A stretch of 64,000 nt of DNA, taken from positions 1 to 64,000 of the forward strand of contig CAYJOR010000002.1 in assembly GCA_964371865.1 (NCBI GenBank), written 5' to 3'. This DNA comes from CAYJAZ01 sp964371865 (GTDB lineage: Bacteria; Desulfobacterota; Desulfovibrionia; Desulfovibrionales; Desulfovibrionaceae). Positions 51,563-60,939 of the stretch are shown one piece after another. The position numbers were made by a program, and so were the translations under genes. Numbering within the stretch: the stretch's first letter is position 1; the number at the start of each line of letters is the position of its first letter. Below the pieces are notes generated by a model. That model was not told the DNA's origin. It saw only the letters and a list, made by a program, of their open reading frames with translations, and searched no databases.

Positions 51563-54379
51563 TTAGTGGCAATTTATTTCAATACGAATATTGAGTCTTT
51601 CTTCAATCTCGGCTATACGATCTCTTTTATGATTAAGAAGATATAGAGCAAGTTCTTTATCTGTTGAATATACGTATTTAATTGATTTTTCTGCTCGTGC
51701 TTTACGTGAAATTTCTTTCAGTGCATCTTGCGCTTGCCATTCCATGTTTCTACGAATACCGGTTCCTTTACAATGTGGACATGGTTCTGTGGAAATAGAA
51801 ATCGCTGAAGATCCAATACGTTGGCGAACTAATTCAAGCAAACCAAAAGAGGAAATATGACCTATTTCGTATCTTGCTCTATCTGGTTTCATACTATCTT
51901 TGAAAGCTTTTTCAACTTCTTTAATTGTACTTTTATCACGAAGTTCGATGAAATCTATAACAATTTGCCCGCCGATATCGCGCAATCTTAGATGTCTAGC
52001 AATTGCTTGAGCAGCTTCGATGTTTGTTTGTAGAACCATCGCTTGGAAATTTGCTTTATTTTGAGTTTTACCGGAGTTAATATCAATCGCCATAAGAGCT
52101 TCGGTCTGATCAAAAACTACTCTACCACCGCTTGGAAGTTGGACTTCACGAGAAGTGATTTCATTAATTTGTTTTTGTAAAGTAAAGCGTTCAAGTAGTG
52201 ACTGTCTTGGTTCTTTAAAAAGTTTAACCATATTACGCTTTTGCGGATAAAGAAGAGATGCCATTTCATGAATTGATTCAGCCATTTTTTCATCATCAGT
52301 CCAGATTTCTCTTACATCCTCATTCAAGTAATCACGCACAACTCTTTGGGTTAATTCAACTTCTTGGTGAATTAGAGTAATCGGAGTTACATTTTGTGCT
52401 CTTTGAACTATATCAATCCATAATCTTTGAAGATAGTCTAAATCAGCTTCTAATTCTTCCGGAGTTGCATTTGCAGCAGCGGTACGAATAATAACGCCCA
52501 TATCTTTTCCAGGGTTTAATCCGTCAAGCATAGCACGAAGACGTGTACGCTCTTCAGGGTCAATCACTTTACGGGAAACACCAAATTGTTCTTGACCAGG
52601 AGTAAGAACAAGGAAACGCCCTGCAAGAGAAATCCAAGTAGTTAAAAATGCCCCTTTGCTTCCGGTAGGTTCTTTTACAATTTGAACAAGAACTTCTTGA
52701 CCCGGTTTGAGGACTTTACTAATCAATGGAAATCTATGGTTTTTTGATGGCATATGTGGATTTAAATAGTAATCCGGATGAACTTCATCTATTTGTAAAA
52801 ATCCATTTTTTTCAGCACCAAAGTTCACGAATGCGGCTTGTAAGTTAGGGTCGACATTGTGAATTGTAGCCTTATAAATATTTCCGCGAATTTTAGCATG
52901 GTGCGTCATTTCAACAAAATATTCTACAACAGTGCCATTTTCTGTAAGAACAACTTCAACTTGCTCATCAGGTTGAACAGACACAAACATCTTTAATTGT
53001 TCGCTATGTCTGCCTTGTTCAGCTTTATTCTCTTGATAAGCGTCGTTTAGTTTATTTGTTTCTGATGAATCTGTTGATTTTTTACGTCTAGATTTATTCT
53101 CTTTCACAGGTGGTTGGATATATTCAACTTCTGGAACATAAGTATAGGTACTTTCTAAAGCATTTTCAGCAAAAGTAGGAAGTCTATTAACTTTTTCTGA
53201 ATAATCTTCACGAGCTACATTTTGCTTGCGTACTGGACGTTTAGGCTTTTGCTTTTGTTGTTGATTTGTAGTTTGCTGTAAAAGCGAACCGTCGTCAGCT
53301 ATTGGCTCTGGACGTGGAGCACGGAATTTTTGTTGATTTGGTTGCCTAAAGTTTTGCGGTTTTGGTTGCATTTCTTGGATATCATCTTGATATGAATAAG
53401 TTTCTTGATGAAGACTTTTTCCGGTAATTGCAGCAATTACTGATGAATTATCAAATGCAGGTTCAGAATATGGTTTTTGTCTGTGCTGAGTTTGCTTTGA
53501 GTTTTTTTGACGATTTGGCGTATGCTGTTGATACACTTCAGGCATTGCACCATTATTCATCTGTTCAGAATTATAGTGGTTATTTTTATTTTGATTAGAA
53601 AAAGGTACTCGTTTAAAGAAGTTTTTACTCAAGCCTTTATTTGGTTTTTGTCTATTATTATGAGAATATTGCGGAGCACCAGATAGTTGTGTAGGCAGAA
53701 GTTGAATAGGAGAATTATCATCCTCATAAAAACTTGTATTATTTGAATTAATTTCTGAGTTTGTAGGAGATTTAAACTCTTCAGATTTTTCCTGCATTAC
53801 AGGTTTACGGGGACGAGGTCCACGACGAGTAGTTTGAGTTTTAGACTTTAATTCCTCAGAATTTTCAAAGTCATTTCTTATGCTTTCAACAACATTTTCT
53901 GTTATTTTTTCAGGGTGTTTTTGTTCAACCACTGTTTCTTCTTGAACTTTTGCTTTTCTACCTCTTTTTTTAGGGGCTTCAACATCATTTACTAAGTCTG
54001 AGCTCTTTTGTTCGTCAGTGTTGCTTAGCACTGATTTTCTTCTACCACGTGGTTTTGAAATTTTTTCTTCTGCAAGATAATCTGGTGTTTTATCGAAGTT
54101 TTTTTCTGTTTCTACCAAAGCTAAAGGAGCAACTTCTACTTGTTCTGTAGTTTTTTTTCCGCGTCTTGTTTTTTTAATTTCTGCTTCAGGAGCAGTATTT
54201 TCCAATGTTTTCGGTTGACGTTTTTGTTTTACAATTGCTTTTTCTTCTTGTGAAACAGCTACTGACTCTTGTTTTGCTGGATTTTTACGAGGTCTTCCGG
54301 GTCTTCTTGCCGGTTTATCGTTGTTTTGTTCAGTTTGTTTGATTTCTGGCATTTGATTTTCTTGATTGTCGCTTGTCAT
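51563..54379 (-). CDS. RNase E/G family endoribonuclease with disordered N-terminus
   Basis: 938 residues. About the first 460 are disordered, rich in Lys, Arg, Gln and Asn, with AT-hook-like RRPGRPRKNP, KPRGRRKS and KKRGRKAK repeats. An S1-type RNA-binding segment (MTHHAKIRGNIYKATI, FVNFGAEKNGFLQI) and the RNase E/G catalytic part (VFDQTEALMAIDINSG with acidic metal ligands) follow. Near residue 867 CPHCKGTG supplies the zinc-link Cys pair. E. coli RNase E has its disordered half at the C-terminus, so this N-terminal arrangement differs. It is probably the main mRNA decay and rRNA processing enzyme. Confidence 0.93.
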   Translation of the reverse strand: MTSDNQENQMPEIKQTEQNNDKPARRPGRPRKNPAKQESVAVSQEEKAIVKQKRQPKTLENTAPEAEIKKTRRGKKTTEQVEVAPLALVETEKNFDKTPDYLAEEKISKPRGRRKSVLSNTDEQKSSDLVNDVEAPKKRGRKAKVQEETVVEQKHPEKITENVVESIRNDFENSEELKSKTQTTRRGPRPRKPVMQEKSEEFKSPTNSEINSNNTSFYEDDNSPIQLLPTQLSGAPQYSHNNRQKPNKGLSKNFFKRVPFSNQNKNNHYNSEQMNNGAMPEVYQQHTPNRQKNSKQTQHRQKPYSEPAFDNSSVIAAITGKSLHQETYSYQDDIQEMQPKPQNFRQPNQQKFRAPRPEPIADDGSLLQQTTNQQQKQKPKRPVRKQNVAREDYSEKVNRLPTFAENALESTYTYVPEVEYIQPPVKENKSRRKKSTDSSETNKLNDAYQENKAEQGRHSEQLKMFVSVQPDEQVEVVLTENGTVVEYFVEMTHHAKIRGNIYKATIHNVDPNLQAAFVNFGAEKNGFLQIDEVHPDYYLNPHMPSKNHRFPLISKVLKPGQEVLVQIVKEPTGSKGAFLTTWISLAGRFLVLTPGQEQFGVSRKVIDPEERTRLRAMLDGLNPGKDMGVIIRTAAANATPEELEADLDYLQRLWIDIVQRAQNVTPITLIHQEVELTQRVVRDYLNEDVREIWTDDEKMAESIHEMASLLYPQKRNMVKLFKEPRQSLLERFTLQKQINEITSREVQLPSGGRVVFDQTEALMAIDINSGKTQNKANFQAMVLQTNIEAAQAIARHLRLRDIGGQIVIDFIELRDKSTIKEVEKAFKDSMKPDRARYEIGHISSFGLLELVRQRIGSSAISISTEPCPHCKGTGIRRNMEWQAQDALKEISRKARAEKSIKYVYSTDKELALYLLNHKRDRIAEIEERLNIRIEINCH

Positions 54380-54622
54380 ATATGTCCTTCATAAAAAATA
54401 GATGTAGTTTTACTACAAAATAAATTTGTTTTGATTTCTTAAAAATTATTTTATAATTACAAATCATTAGAGAGCAATGTTGCAATTATACGATAGAAAT
54501 ACAATGTAATATCCAAAAACAGCGGAACACTTACACTTGCATTTTTTTTATTCTTCACGTATTTTATTGACAGAATTTTTTCATTGATAGTATTTTATTT
54601 AACCAAATATAAACGGTATATT

Positions 54623-55255
54623 ATGAACACTAATGCTGCTGATATAAATAACGCAATTCGTAAAGAGATGAGAAATAAGCGGATGCTTTTTTATTCCAAC
54701 TCGTTTGAGTATGAATGTTTTTCTAAATCTTGTCAAGTCTTAGTTTTATCATCAAAGATATGGAATGAAGCTGAAAATATTGCTCTTTACCTGCCTTTCC
54801 GTGGTGAAGTAGACACGCATATCCTTATAGATTCTGCATATAAACAAAATAAAAATTTATTCTTTCCAAGATGTTTATCTTATGAGGAAGCTCATGCTGA
54901 TGGAATTATGGAGTTTGTGCATATTCCTAAATCAACTTATTCTACCTCTTTTGAATCAGGTAGTTATGGAATTCAAGAACCCAAAAAGAACTTATCTGCC
55001 ACACTACTTCCTCAAAAAACACTTGTTCTACTTCCTTGTTTAGCCTACAATTTGCAAGGTTTTAGACTCGGATACGGTGGTGGATATTACGATAGACTTT
55101 TATCACAAAATAAATATTTTTCTATGATTTTATGTTTTAATTTTCAATATAATACTCAAATTATTCCACAGTGTTGGGATATCCCTGTTAATTTTATAGC
55201 TAATGAAAAGGAAGTTCTATGCTCAAATCAATCCCTTTTAAGTTCCCTAATGTAA
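54623..55255 (+). CDS. 5-formyltetrahydrofolate cyclo-ligase
   Basis: About 210 residues. It converts 5-formyl-THF to methenyl-THF with ATP, keeping folate in use. The basic N-terminal helix NAIRKEMRNKRMLF, the ALYLPFRGEVDTH strand, LVLLPCLAYNLQGFRLGYGGGYYDRLL with the Gly-Tyr loop, and NEKEVLC at the end are all conserved. The ATG at 54623 is preferred over an earlier codon because the earlier part does not resemble the family. The end overlaps the pgeF start by 37 bases. Confidence 0.88.
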   Translation: MNTNAADINNAIRKEMRNKRMLFYSNSFEYECFSKSCQVLVLSSKIWNEAENIALYLPFRGEVDTHILIDSAYKQNKNLFFPRCLSYEEAHADGIMEFVHIPKSTYSTSFESGSYGIQEPKKNLSATLLPQKTLVLLPCLAYNLQGFRLGYGGGYYDRLLSQNKYFSMILCFNFQYNTQIIPQCWDIPVNFIANEKEVLCSNQSLLSSLM

Positions 55256-55974
55256 AAAACGTTACTTGCGCATTTCAAGTGCGTGATTTACCACACTATT
55301 CAAGTAAAACAGACTCTAACTATATCGGAAAAAATATTTCATTTGATGTAAAAGACAATTTTGAAGATGTTGTACAAAATCGATTACAAATTCTACACTC
55401 ATTTAATGTAGATTCTTTTTCTGATATAACACAGGTTCACGGTATTACAACAATTTATGAACCTGAATCTTCCACTCCCTCAGCTTATGCTCCTTATAAT
55501 GCTGATGGTATGGCTACAAGCAAAAAAAATCATGCTTTATGTATAAAAACTGCAGATTGTCAACCTATATTAATTACTGATATTTCAGGTGAATACCTAC
55601 TTGCCCTTCATGTAGGTTGGAAAGGAAATAGACAAAATTATCCTTATATTGCTGTAGAAGAATTTTGTGAACATTACAACATAAAAGCAAGCAATCTACT
55701 TGCTGTAAGAGGCCCTTCACTTGCTCCCAACATATCAGAATTTATAAACTATTCCACTGAATGGGGTGCTGATTTTAATAAATGGTATAGTGAAAAGGAT
55801 AAAACTGTAAATCTTTGGGAGCTAACTAAAAATCAGCTACAAGAAGCTGGAATTCAACCAAAAAATATATTTTCAATTGACTTGTGTACTTATTCAAACC
55901 CTCTACTGTTTTATAGTTTTAGATATTCTAATGAATGTGGTAGACAAGGTTCTTTCATATGGATAAATTCGTAA
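55219..55974 (+). CDS. pgeF: Purine nucleoside phosphorylase / laccase-domain protein YfiH
   Basis: 251 residues. The Cu-oxidase_4 fold acts on purine nucleosides and also has a role in peptidoglycan editing. Seen are a QVHGITTIYEP metal-site His, KTADCQPILI with the catalytic Cys, LHVGWKGNRQN with His, and RGPSLAPN. The ATG lies inside the end of the cyclo-ligase gene, so the two are translationally coupled. A strong terminator follows. Confidence 0.88.
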   Translation: MLKSIPFKFPNVKNVTCAFQVRDLPHYSSKTDSNYIGKNISFDVKDNFEDVVQNRLQILHSFNVDSFSDITQVHGITTIYEPESSTPSAYAPYNADGMATSKKNHALCIKTADCQPILITDISGEYLLALHVGWKGNRQNYPYIAVEEFCEHYNIKASNLLAVRGPSLAPNISEFINYSTEWGADFNKWYSEKDKTVNLWELTKNQLQEAGIQPKNIFSIDLCTYSNPLLFYSFRYSNECGRQGSFIWINS

Positions 55975-56042
55975 TTTTATATATCGACAAGAATCTAAAT
56001 TTTATATACTAATTTTTTAAGCACTTTTTAACTACAAGTACA

Positions 56043-56088
56043 AAAAAAGACCTTCGGTTCAATATTTAATTGTACTAAGGTCTTTTTT
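56043..56088. terminator. Bidirectional terminator
   Basis: AAAAAAGACCTT with AAGGTCTTTTTT between pgeF and the convergent HTH gene; 22-base loop. Confidence 0.85.
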
Positions 56089-56098
56089 ATATTTAAAT

Positions 56099-56290
56099 TC
56101 ATTCATTACTTCTATTTACAAGCCAGTTTTGCAACTGATTATATTCGGCACAATATTTTAATCCATCGAATGCTATAGGTGCACCTTCATTTCTCCAATC
56201 AAGAACTGTTTTTCTTGCTTTTCTAAACTTATTACATATTTGTCTTAAACTACTTAAATGTTCCGGATTGACTGAAAGCGGATGTTGCAT
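56099..56290 (-). CDS. Small phage-type HTH protein
   Basis: 63 residues. An HTH is visible in ICNKFRKARKTVLDWRNEGAPIAFDGLKYCAEYNQLQNWLVNR (read in parts), like excisionase/Nu1-type small DNA-binding proteins in which VxxWxxxGAP and DGxxY are typical. GGAGG precedes the ATG. It is divergent from the S24 repressor gene across about 550 bases. It might be a second regulator of phage-type genes. Confidence 0.6.
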   Translation of the reverse strand: MQHPLSVNPEHLSSLRQICNKFRKARKTVLDWRNEGAPIAFDGLKYCAEYNQLQNWLVNRSNE

Positions 56291-56842
56291 AAATCCTCCA
56301 AATTTAAATTATTTATTTTGACTATATCACTACCTGTTCAAATTTAATACCTAAGATGTACAAATCTTCATACATCGTTTTTGTAACCGCATGACTTAGT
56401 TAATATTATTTTTTTTGGGATTTAGATTTATTTGAGTGAATAAAAAATCTTCTTTAGGGTAGAAAAGTAAAAAAAATTAATTTAAATATACTATTGATAA
56501 AGAAAATAAAAACTATCATTCAACATATCAACAATAATTATTTTTTTATGAATTATGCTTGAACAAGTTGAAATTTATAATTTATAAATATAAATAAATA
56601 TCTTATAATGGATTAAATAAATAAAATAGATTAAAAACTTGAATACATATTGTTCATATTGGCTTATATTTCTTCAAGTAGTTTGATTTAGTAATATCAT
56701 AAGATAGTTACAGTGTCAATTCAACTAATATAGTCTTAAAATTATTACTTTATTTTTTATCGAAATATATTTAAATTACACATCATTAATCAAATTCATT
56801 AAGTCAATTAAATAAAAAAAAACAATAATAAAGAGGTTTACA
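56291..56842. promoter_or_regulatory. 552-base AT-rich divergent region between the HTH and repressor genes
   Basis: The sequence is extremely AT-rich with no gene of its own. Seen are a GATGTA/TACATC inverted repeat (about 56357-56378) and several possible -10 boxes. A repressor binding both flanking promoters would fit, but no repeated operator was found by eye. Confidence 0.35.
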
Positions 56843-57508
56843 ATGAATAATGAAGATAAAATTCTTAACGCACTCCAACTACAAATTACAAGTGGAAGAT
56901 TTAAAAGTCTTAATGAACTTGCAGCGTTTTTAGGTTTAACTGAAACTACAAAATCAAAACTTTACAACGTTTTTAATCGAGATATGAATGCGGGATATAA
57001 AACAATTTGTGATTGGTTCGATAAGTTAGGCATTCCTTTACTTATTGCTGATTCAAGCTCTAATTCAGATGCTTTTCCAACAACTGCACAACAAGTCGAA
57101 AACACTACAAAAGATTATAATATCCAACAGATACCTGTGTATGATTTTACAGGGATTGGCGAAAAAACTGAAAATTCAAATGATCCAATCGCATATATTT
57201 CTATACTTCCCGAATATAATTTTTCAGAGATGTATTCACTTAAAGTTTCGGGGGACAGTATGTATCCAAGTATCCCTAAAGATTCATTTGTTGGAATTTG
57301 TCCTTATAAGGGAATTCTGCAGGAAGGAGGTGTGTATTTAATAGAAAAAGAAAATATTGGACGCATACTTAAAAGAATTAAATTAAATTCTGATGGAAAA
57401 CTAACTTTATTTTCTGACAATCTCGAATATGCTTCAATTCCCCTCGAGAAATTTATACATGAGGGGAAAATTATTGGTAGAGTAATGTGGGTTTTGCGAT
57501 TACCATAA
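56843..57508 (+). CDS. S24-family (LexA/C1-like) phage repressor
   Basis: 221 residues. The N-terminal part (about 1-70) is an HTH domain with LNELAAFLGLTETTKSKLYNVF. The C-terminal part is a S24 peptidase fold: Ser139 in VSGDSMYPS and Lys177 in GRILKRIK are the catalytic pair. The usual Ala-Gly cleavage site is not clear; the linker has VYDFTGIGE, so self-cleavage may be absent. It lies alone, 29 kb from the phage block, with GAGG before the ATG. It is the only repressor of phage type in the window. Confidence 0.82.
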   Translation: MNNEDKILNALQLQITSGRFKSLNELAAFLGLTETTKSKLYNVFNRDMNAGYKTICDWFDKLGIPLLIADSSSNSDAFPTTAQQVENTTKDYNIQQIPVYDFTGIGEKTENSNDPIAYISILPEYNFSEMYSLKVSGDSMYPSIPKDSFVGICPYKGILQEGGVYLIEKENIGRILKRIKLNSDGKLTLFSDNLEYASIPLEKFIHEGKIIGRVMWVLRLP

Positions 57509-57540
57509 TATAAAATCATTCCTTGTAAAAAAACAATAAA

Positions 57541-57575
57541 AAAAGCTTAGATAGAAATCCTACCTAAGCTTTTTA
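57541..57575. terminator. Bidirectional terminator
   Basis: AAAAAGCTTAG with CTAAGCTTTTT, an 11-bp stem, between the repressor and pal genes. Confidence 0.85.
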
Positions 57576-57594
57576 CTTTTCAAGCTAAATATAA

Positions 57595-58071
57595 TTACTG
57601 AGCAATTACACGGAAATTATCACGACGGTTTGCAGCATAAGCAGCTTCACTGTCGCCCATAACTACAGGTCTTTCTTTACCGTAGCTGATAATTTCAAGC
57701 TGTGATGGATTTACTCCAAGTAATACAAGATATTCATAAGCAGCACGAGCACGGCGTTCACCTAAAGCAAGGTTGTACTCTTGTGTACCACGAGCATCAC
57801 AGTTCCCTTCAATACGTACACGAATGTTAGGGTATTGACGCATAAGATCTGCTTTTTGTTGTAACATTTGACGGTATTCTTCTTTGATATCATACTTGTT
57901 GAACTCAAAATAAATAACACCATCAGTAATTGTTTGCGCAGCTTCTGAAAGCATTGCTTCAGCACCGCTCATTGAAGTATCAGTTGGTGCACTTTCGGTT
58001 TGTTTTTTTGCACAACCTACTGTAACTGCTAAAGAAAGCATCATAAGAGAAACTAAAAGTAAACGTTTCAT
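57595..58071 (-). CDS. pal: Peptidoglycan-associated lipoprotein (OmpA-like)
   Basis: 158 residues. A lipoprotein signal (RLLLVSLMMLSLAVTVGC) ends at the lipid Cys, a short linker follows, and the OmpA domain holds FEFNKYDIKEEYRQML, the RIEGNCDARGTQEYNLALGERRA diaminopimelate-binding region and ISYGKERPVV. It anchors the outer membrane to the wall in the Tol-Pal system. The ATG at 58071 follows GGAG and starts MKRLLL; an upstream codon adds an unlikely leader. tol genes are not in the window. Confidence 0.93.
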   Translation of the reverse strand: MKRLLLVSLMMLSLAVTVGCAKKQTESAPTDTSMSGAEAMLSEAAQTITDGVIYFEFNKYDIKEEYRQMLQQKADLMRQYPNIRVRIEGNCDARGTQEYNLALGERRARAAYEYLVLLGVNPSQLEIISYGKERPVVMGDSEAAYAANRRDNFRVIAQ

Positions 58072-58205
58072 AACTAAACTCCAGTTTAAGTAAAGTAGTT
58101 TTTTGCCCACTCCAACGAATGGAATGGGCTATTTTTTATCTTCTATGTAAAGAATTACACAATTTATTTTAGATGTAAAGTATTTTTATAATTCGAGTAA
58201 AAATA

Positions 58206-60455
58206 CTATGAACGACGTGGACGATCACCGTAAGGTTTATCACCACGAGAGCGGTCTCCGCGGTCTCCGCGTGGGCGATCACCATAAGGTCTATCACCGC
58301 GTGGACGTGAAGGTCTAGCTGTTTGTTCAGGAGTCCACTCAATACCGTCTTGCTCTAGAAGAACAGCTTTGCGTGATGCACGAACTTTATCGCCATTTAT
58401 TTCAATAACTTTTACTTCCATCTCTTGACCAACTACACAGAATTCATCAACTTTTTCAACTCTACGAGTATCTAATTGAGAAACGTGCACTAAAGCTTCA
58501 AGATTAGGTAAGAGTTCAACAATTGCGCCTATTTCCATTATTTTACGTACTTTCGCAGTATAGTTTTTACCGAGTTCAGCTTTTTGATCGTATGATTGAA
58601 TCATTTCTTTTGTAGCTTGAAGAGCTGCTGAGTTTGGTGCAAAAATGCTGATTTTTCCGCTATCGTCAATATCAATTGAAGAATCAGTAGCTTGAGTGAT
58701 AGCTTTAATGTTTTTACCACCAGGTCCAATGATAAGACGGATAACATCTGGATTGATATCAATTACTTCAAATTGTGGAGCATTTGATGATAATTCAGGG
58801 CGATACGCTGATAAAGCTTTTGACATTTCTCCAAGGATATGAAGTCTTGCTTCTTTTGCTTGAGCCATAGCACTTGCCATGATTTCAGTTGTTAAGCCAT
58901 TGATTTTTATATCCATTTGCACAGCAGTTACGCCTTCAGCAGTACCTGCAATTTTGAAATCCATATCGCCGAGAGCATCTTCATCACCAAGAATATCTGT
59001 AAGAACGATGAAATCATCGCCTTCTTGAATAAGACCCATTGCAACACCAGCAACTGGAGCTTTAATCGGCACACCAGCGTCCATAAGTGATAAACAACCA
59101 CCACAAACTGCTGCCATTGATGAAGAACCATTTGATTCTAAGGTATCAGAAACAATACGAATTGTATAAGGGAATTGTTCTTTCGCAGGAAGAATTGGTT
59201 TCAACGCGCGTTCAGCCAAGTGACCATGACCAACTTCACGACGTCCAACTCTTACAGGTTTTACTTCACCAACAGAGTATGCTGGGAAGTTGTAGTGAAG
59301 CATAAAGTCTTTATATACATCACCATTTAAACCATCATAACGCATTTCATCAGAAGAAGAACCGAGAGTTGCTGTTACTAATGATTTAGTTTCGCCACGA
59401 GCAAAAAGTACAGAACCATGCGCCATTGGAAGAACTGAAGTTTCAATTTCAATTGGACGAACAGTTTTTGTATCACGTTTGTCGATACGAGTTCCTTCTT
59501 TTTGGATACGTGTACGAACAAGTTTTTTCTCAAGGCTATCCAGTACTTCGCCGATAACTTTTTGAGCTTCTTCGTTTTCAGCCCAATCAGGATCTGCAAG
59601 AATTTTTTCTTTAACTGCAACTTTTACTGCTTTACGAGCATCTTTACGAGCTAGTTTTTCAGGTATACGAAGAGCTTCTTCCATGCCAGCTTCAAGAGCT
59701 AGTTTTTCAACAAAAGCAAGTAATGCTTCATCTTTTTCTTTTGGAACGAAAACTGTTTTTTCTTTTCCTACTAAAGCAACAAGTTCTTCTTGAGCTTTGA
59801 TAAGTGGTTGAATTTCTTTATGACCCCATTCAAGAGCTTCAATAATTAAATCTTCAGGTAAAAATTCAGCTTCACCTTCAACCATTACTACTGCGTCTTT
59901 AGAAGCTGCAAATACGAAATCCATTTCGCTTTTTTCAAGTTCTTGAACAGTTGGGTTCAATACGAATTGACCATCAACTCTACCAAGTCTTGCACCTGCG
60001 ATTGGGCCTTCAAAAGGAATGCTTGAAATCATAATTGCTGCTGATGCTGCTGTAATTCCTAAAGTGTCAGGTAAGTTTTTTTGATCTGCTGAAATTACGC
60101 TAGCAAGAACTTGGATTTCATTTCCGTAACCTTTTGGAAATAAAGGACGAATCGGTCTATCAATAAGACGAGAAACTAAAGTTTCGTTATCAGAAGGTTT
60201 ACCTACTTCACGTCTAAAGAAGTTACCAGGAATTCTACCTGCTGCATACATTTTTTCAGAGTATTCTACTGTTAAAGGAAAGAAATCTTTAGGAGTATCA
60301 AGTACTTGTTCACATACTGTTACAAGAGCTACTGTTCCTTCACATTGAATCCAGATTGCACCTGCTGCTTGACGAGCAAGTCTACCTGTTTCTAAAATAA
60401 CTTCTTTACCGCCAACTTGACACGTTACGCGTGTTCCGTTTAATAGTTGAGACAT
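58206..60455 (-). CDS. pnp: Polynucleotide phosphorylase
   Basis: 749 residues: two RNase PH domains (about 1-230 and 310-550, with RPIRPLFPKG, FARGETKS, and DILGDEDALGDMDFK metal ligands), a KH domain (IRLIIGPGGKNIKAI) and an S1 domain (EIGAIVELLPNLEALVHVSQL). The C-terminus has a repeat of RGD/YGD units (RPRGDRPYGDRPRGDRGD) absent from E. coli PNPase. It degrades RNA 3' to 5'. It lies after rpsO, the standard order. Confidence 0.97.
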   Translation of the reverse strand: MSQLLNGTRVTCQVGGKEVILETGRLARQAAGAIWIQCEGTVALVTVCEQVLDTPKDFFPLTVEYSEKMYAAGRIPGNFFRREVGKPSDNETLVSRLIDRPIRPLFPKGYGNEIQVLASVISADQKNLPDTLGITAASAAIMISSIPFEGPIAGARLGRVDGQFVLNPTVQELEKSEMDFVFAASKDAVVMVEGEAEFLPEDLIIEALEWGHKEIQPLIKAQEELVALVGKEKTVFVPKEKDEALLAFVEKLALEAGMEEALRIPEKLARKDARKAVKVAVKEKILADPDWAENEEAQKVIGEVLDSLEKKLVRTRIQKEGTRIDKRDTKTVRPIEIETSVLPMAHGSVLFARGETKSLVTATLGSSSDEMRYDGLNGDVYKDFMLHYNFPAYSVGEVKPVRVGRREVGHGHLAERALKPILPAKEQFPYTIRIVSDTLESNGSSSMAAVCGGCLSLMDAGVPIKAPVAGVAMGLIQEGDDFIVLTDILGDEDALGDMDFKIAGTAEGVTAVQMDIKINGLTTEIMASAMAQAKEARLHILGEMSKALSAYRPELSSNAPQFEVIDINPDVIRLIIGPGGKNIKAITQATDSSIDIDDSGKISIFAPNSAALQATKEMIQSYDQKAELGKNYTAKVRKIMEIGAIVELLPNLEALVHVSQLDTRRVEKVDEFCVVGQEMEVKVIEINGDKVRASRKAVLLEQDGIEWTPEQTARPSRPRGDRPYGDRPRGDRGDRSRGDKPYGDRPRRS

Positions 60456-60497
60456 AAATCTCCTTGGCTATAAGCCAAATTTAAAATGTTTTCTCTC

Positions 60498-60552
60498 GAG
60501 GAGACTTCAATAAAAATAACAAGAATTCTTGCTACTTTTGTGAACTCTCCTC
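60498..60552 (-). promoter_or_regulatory. Long hairpin in the pnp leader
   Basis: GAGGAGACTTCA pairs with TGAACTCTCCTC (one mismatch), enclosing a CAAGAATTCTTG palindrome. This 55-base hairpin lies 43 bases before the pnp start. In E. coli, pnp autoregulation uses a leader stem cut by RNase III, so this is a plausible counterpart. Confidence 0.5.
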
Positions 60553-60610
60553 TCTTCCCGTGCATTATATTATGAACCAGAGCTATAACACATCAGTTTA
60601 ACATACAAAA

Positions 60611-60638
60611 TTGGAAGTGAGCATACACCCACTTCCAA
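60611..60638 (-). terminator. Terminator after rpsO
   Basis: TTGGAAGTG with CACTTCCAA, nine bp, followed on the minus strand by TTTTG. Confidence 0.65.
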
Positions 60639-60649
60639 TATACATTCAA

Positions 60650-60919
60650 TTACTTACGTAAGCCTAATTTAGCAATAAGATCACGATAGCGTTGAACATC
60701 TACTTTCTTCAAGTAGTTCAAAAGCTTACGGCGTTTACCAACAAGTTTTAAAAGACCTGTACGTGAGTGAAAGTCTTTTTTGTGGGTTTTGAAGTGCTCT
60801 GTTAAGTCTTCGATACGAGCTGTTAACAATGCTACTTGTACTTCTGCCGAACCGGTATCACCTTCGTGTTTAGCGTGAGCGTCAATAACCGATTTTTTTT
60901 GATTTACATCCATGACCAC
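60650..60919 (-). CDS. rpsO: Ribosomal protein S15
   Basis: 89 residues from a GTG start at 60919 (MVMDVNQKK), which is the canonical S15 length; GGAGG sits seven bases upstream. Starting at an earlier ATG would add 12 foreign residues and overlap truB. It binds 16S rRNA (HEGDTGSAEVQVALLTARIEDLTEH, HSRTGLLKLVGKRRKLLNYL). The gene stands between truB and pnp as usual. Confidence 0.97.
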   Translation of the reverse strand: MVMDVNQKKSVIDAHAKHEGDTGSAEVQVALLTARIEDLTEHFKTHKKDFHSRTGLLKLVGKRRKLLNYLKKVDVQRYRDLIAKLGLRK

Positions 60920-60939
60920 AGCGATTCCTCCTTCATGGG

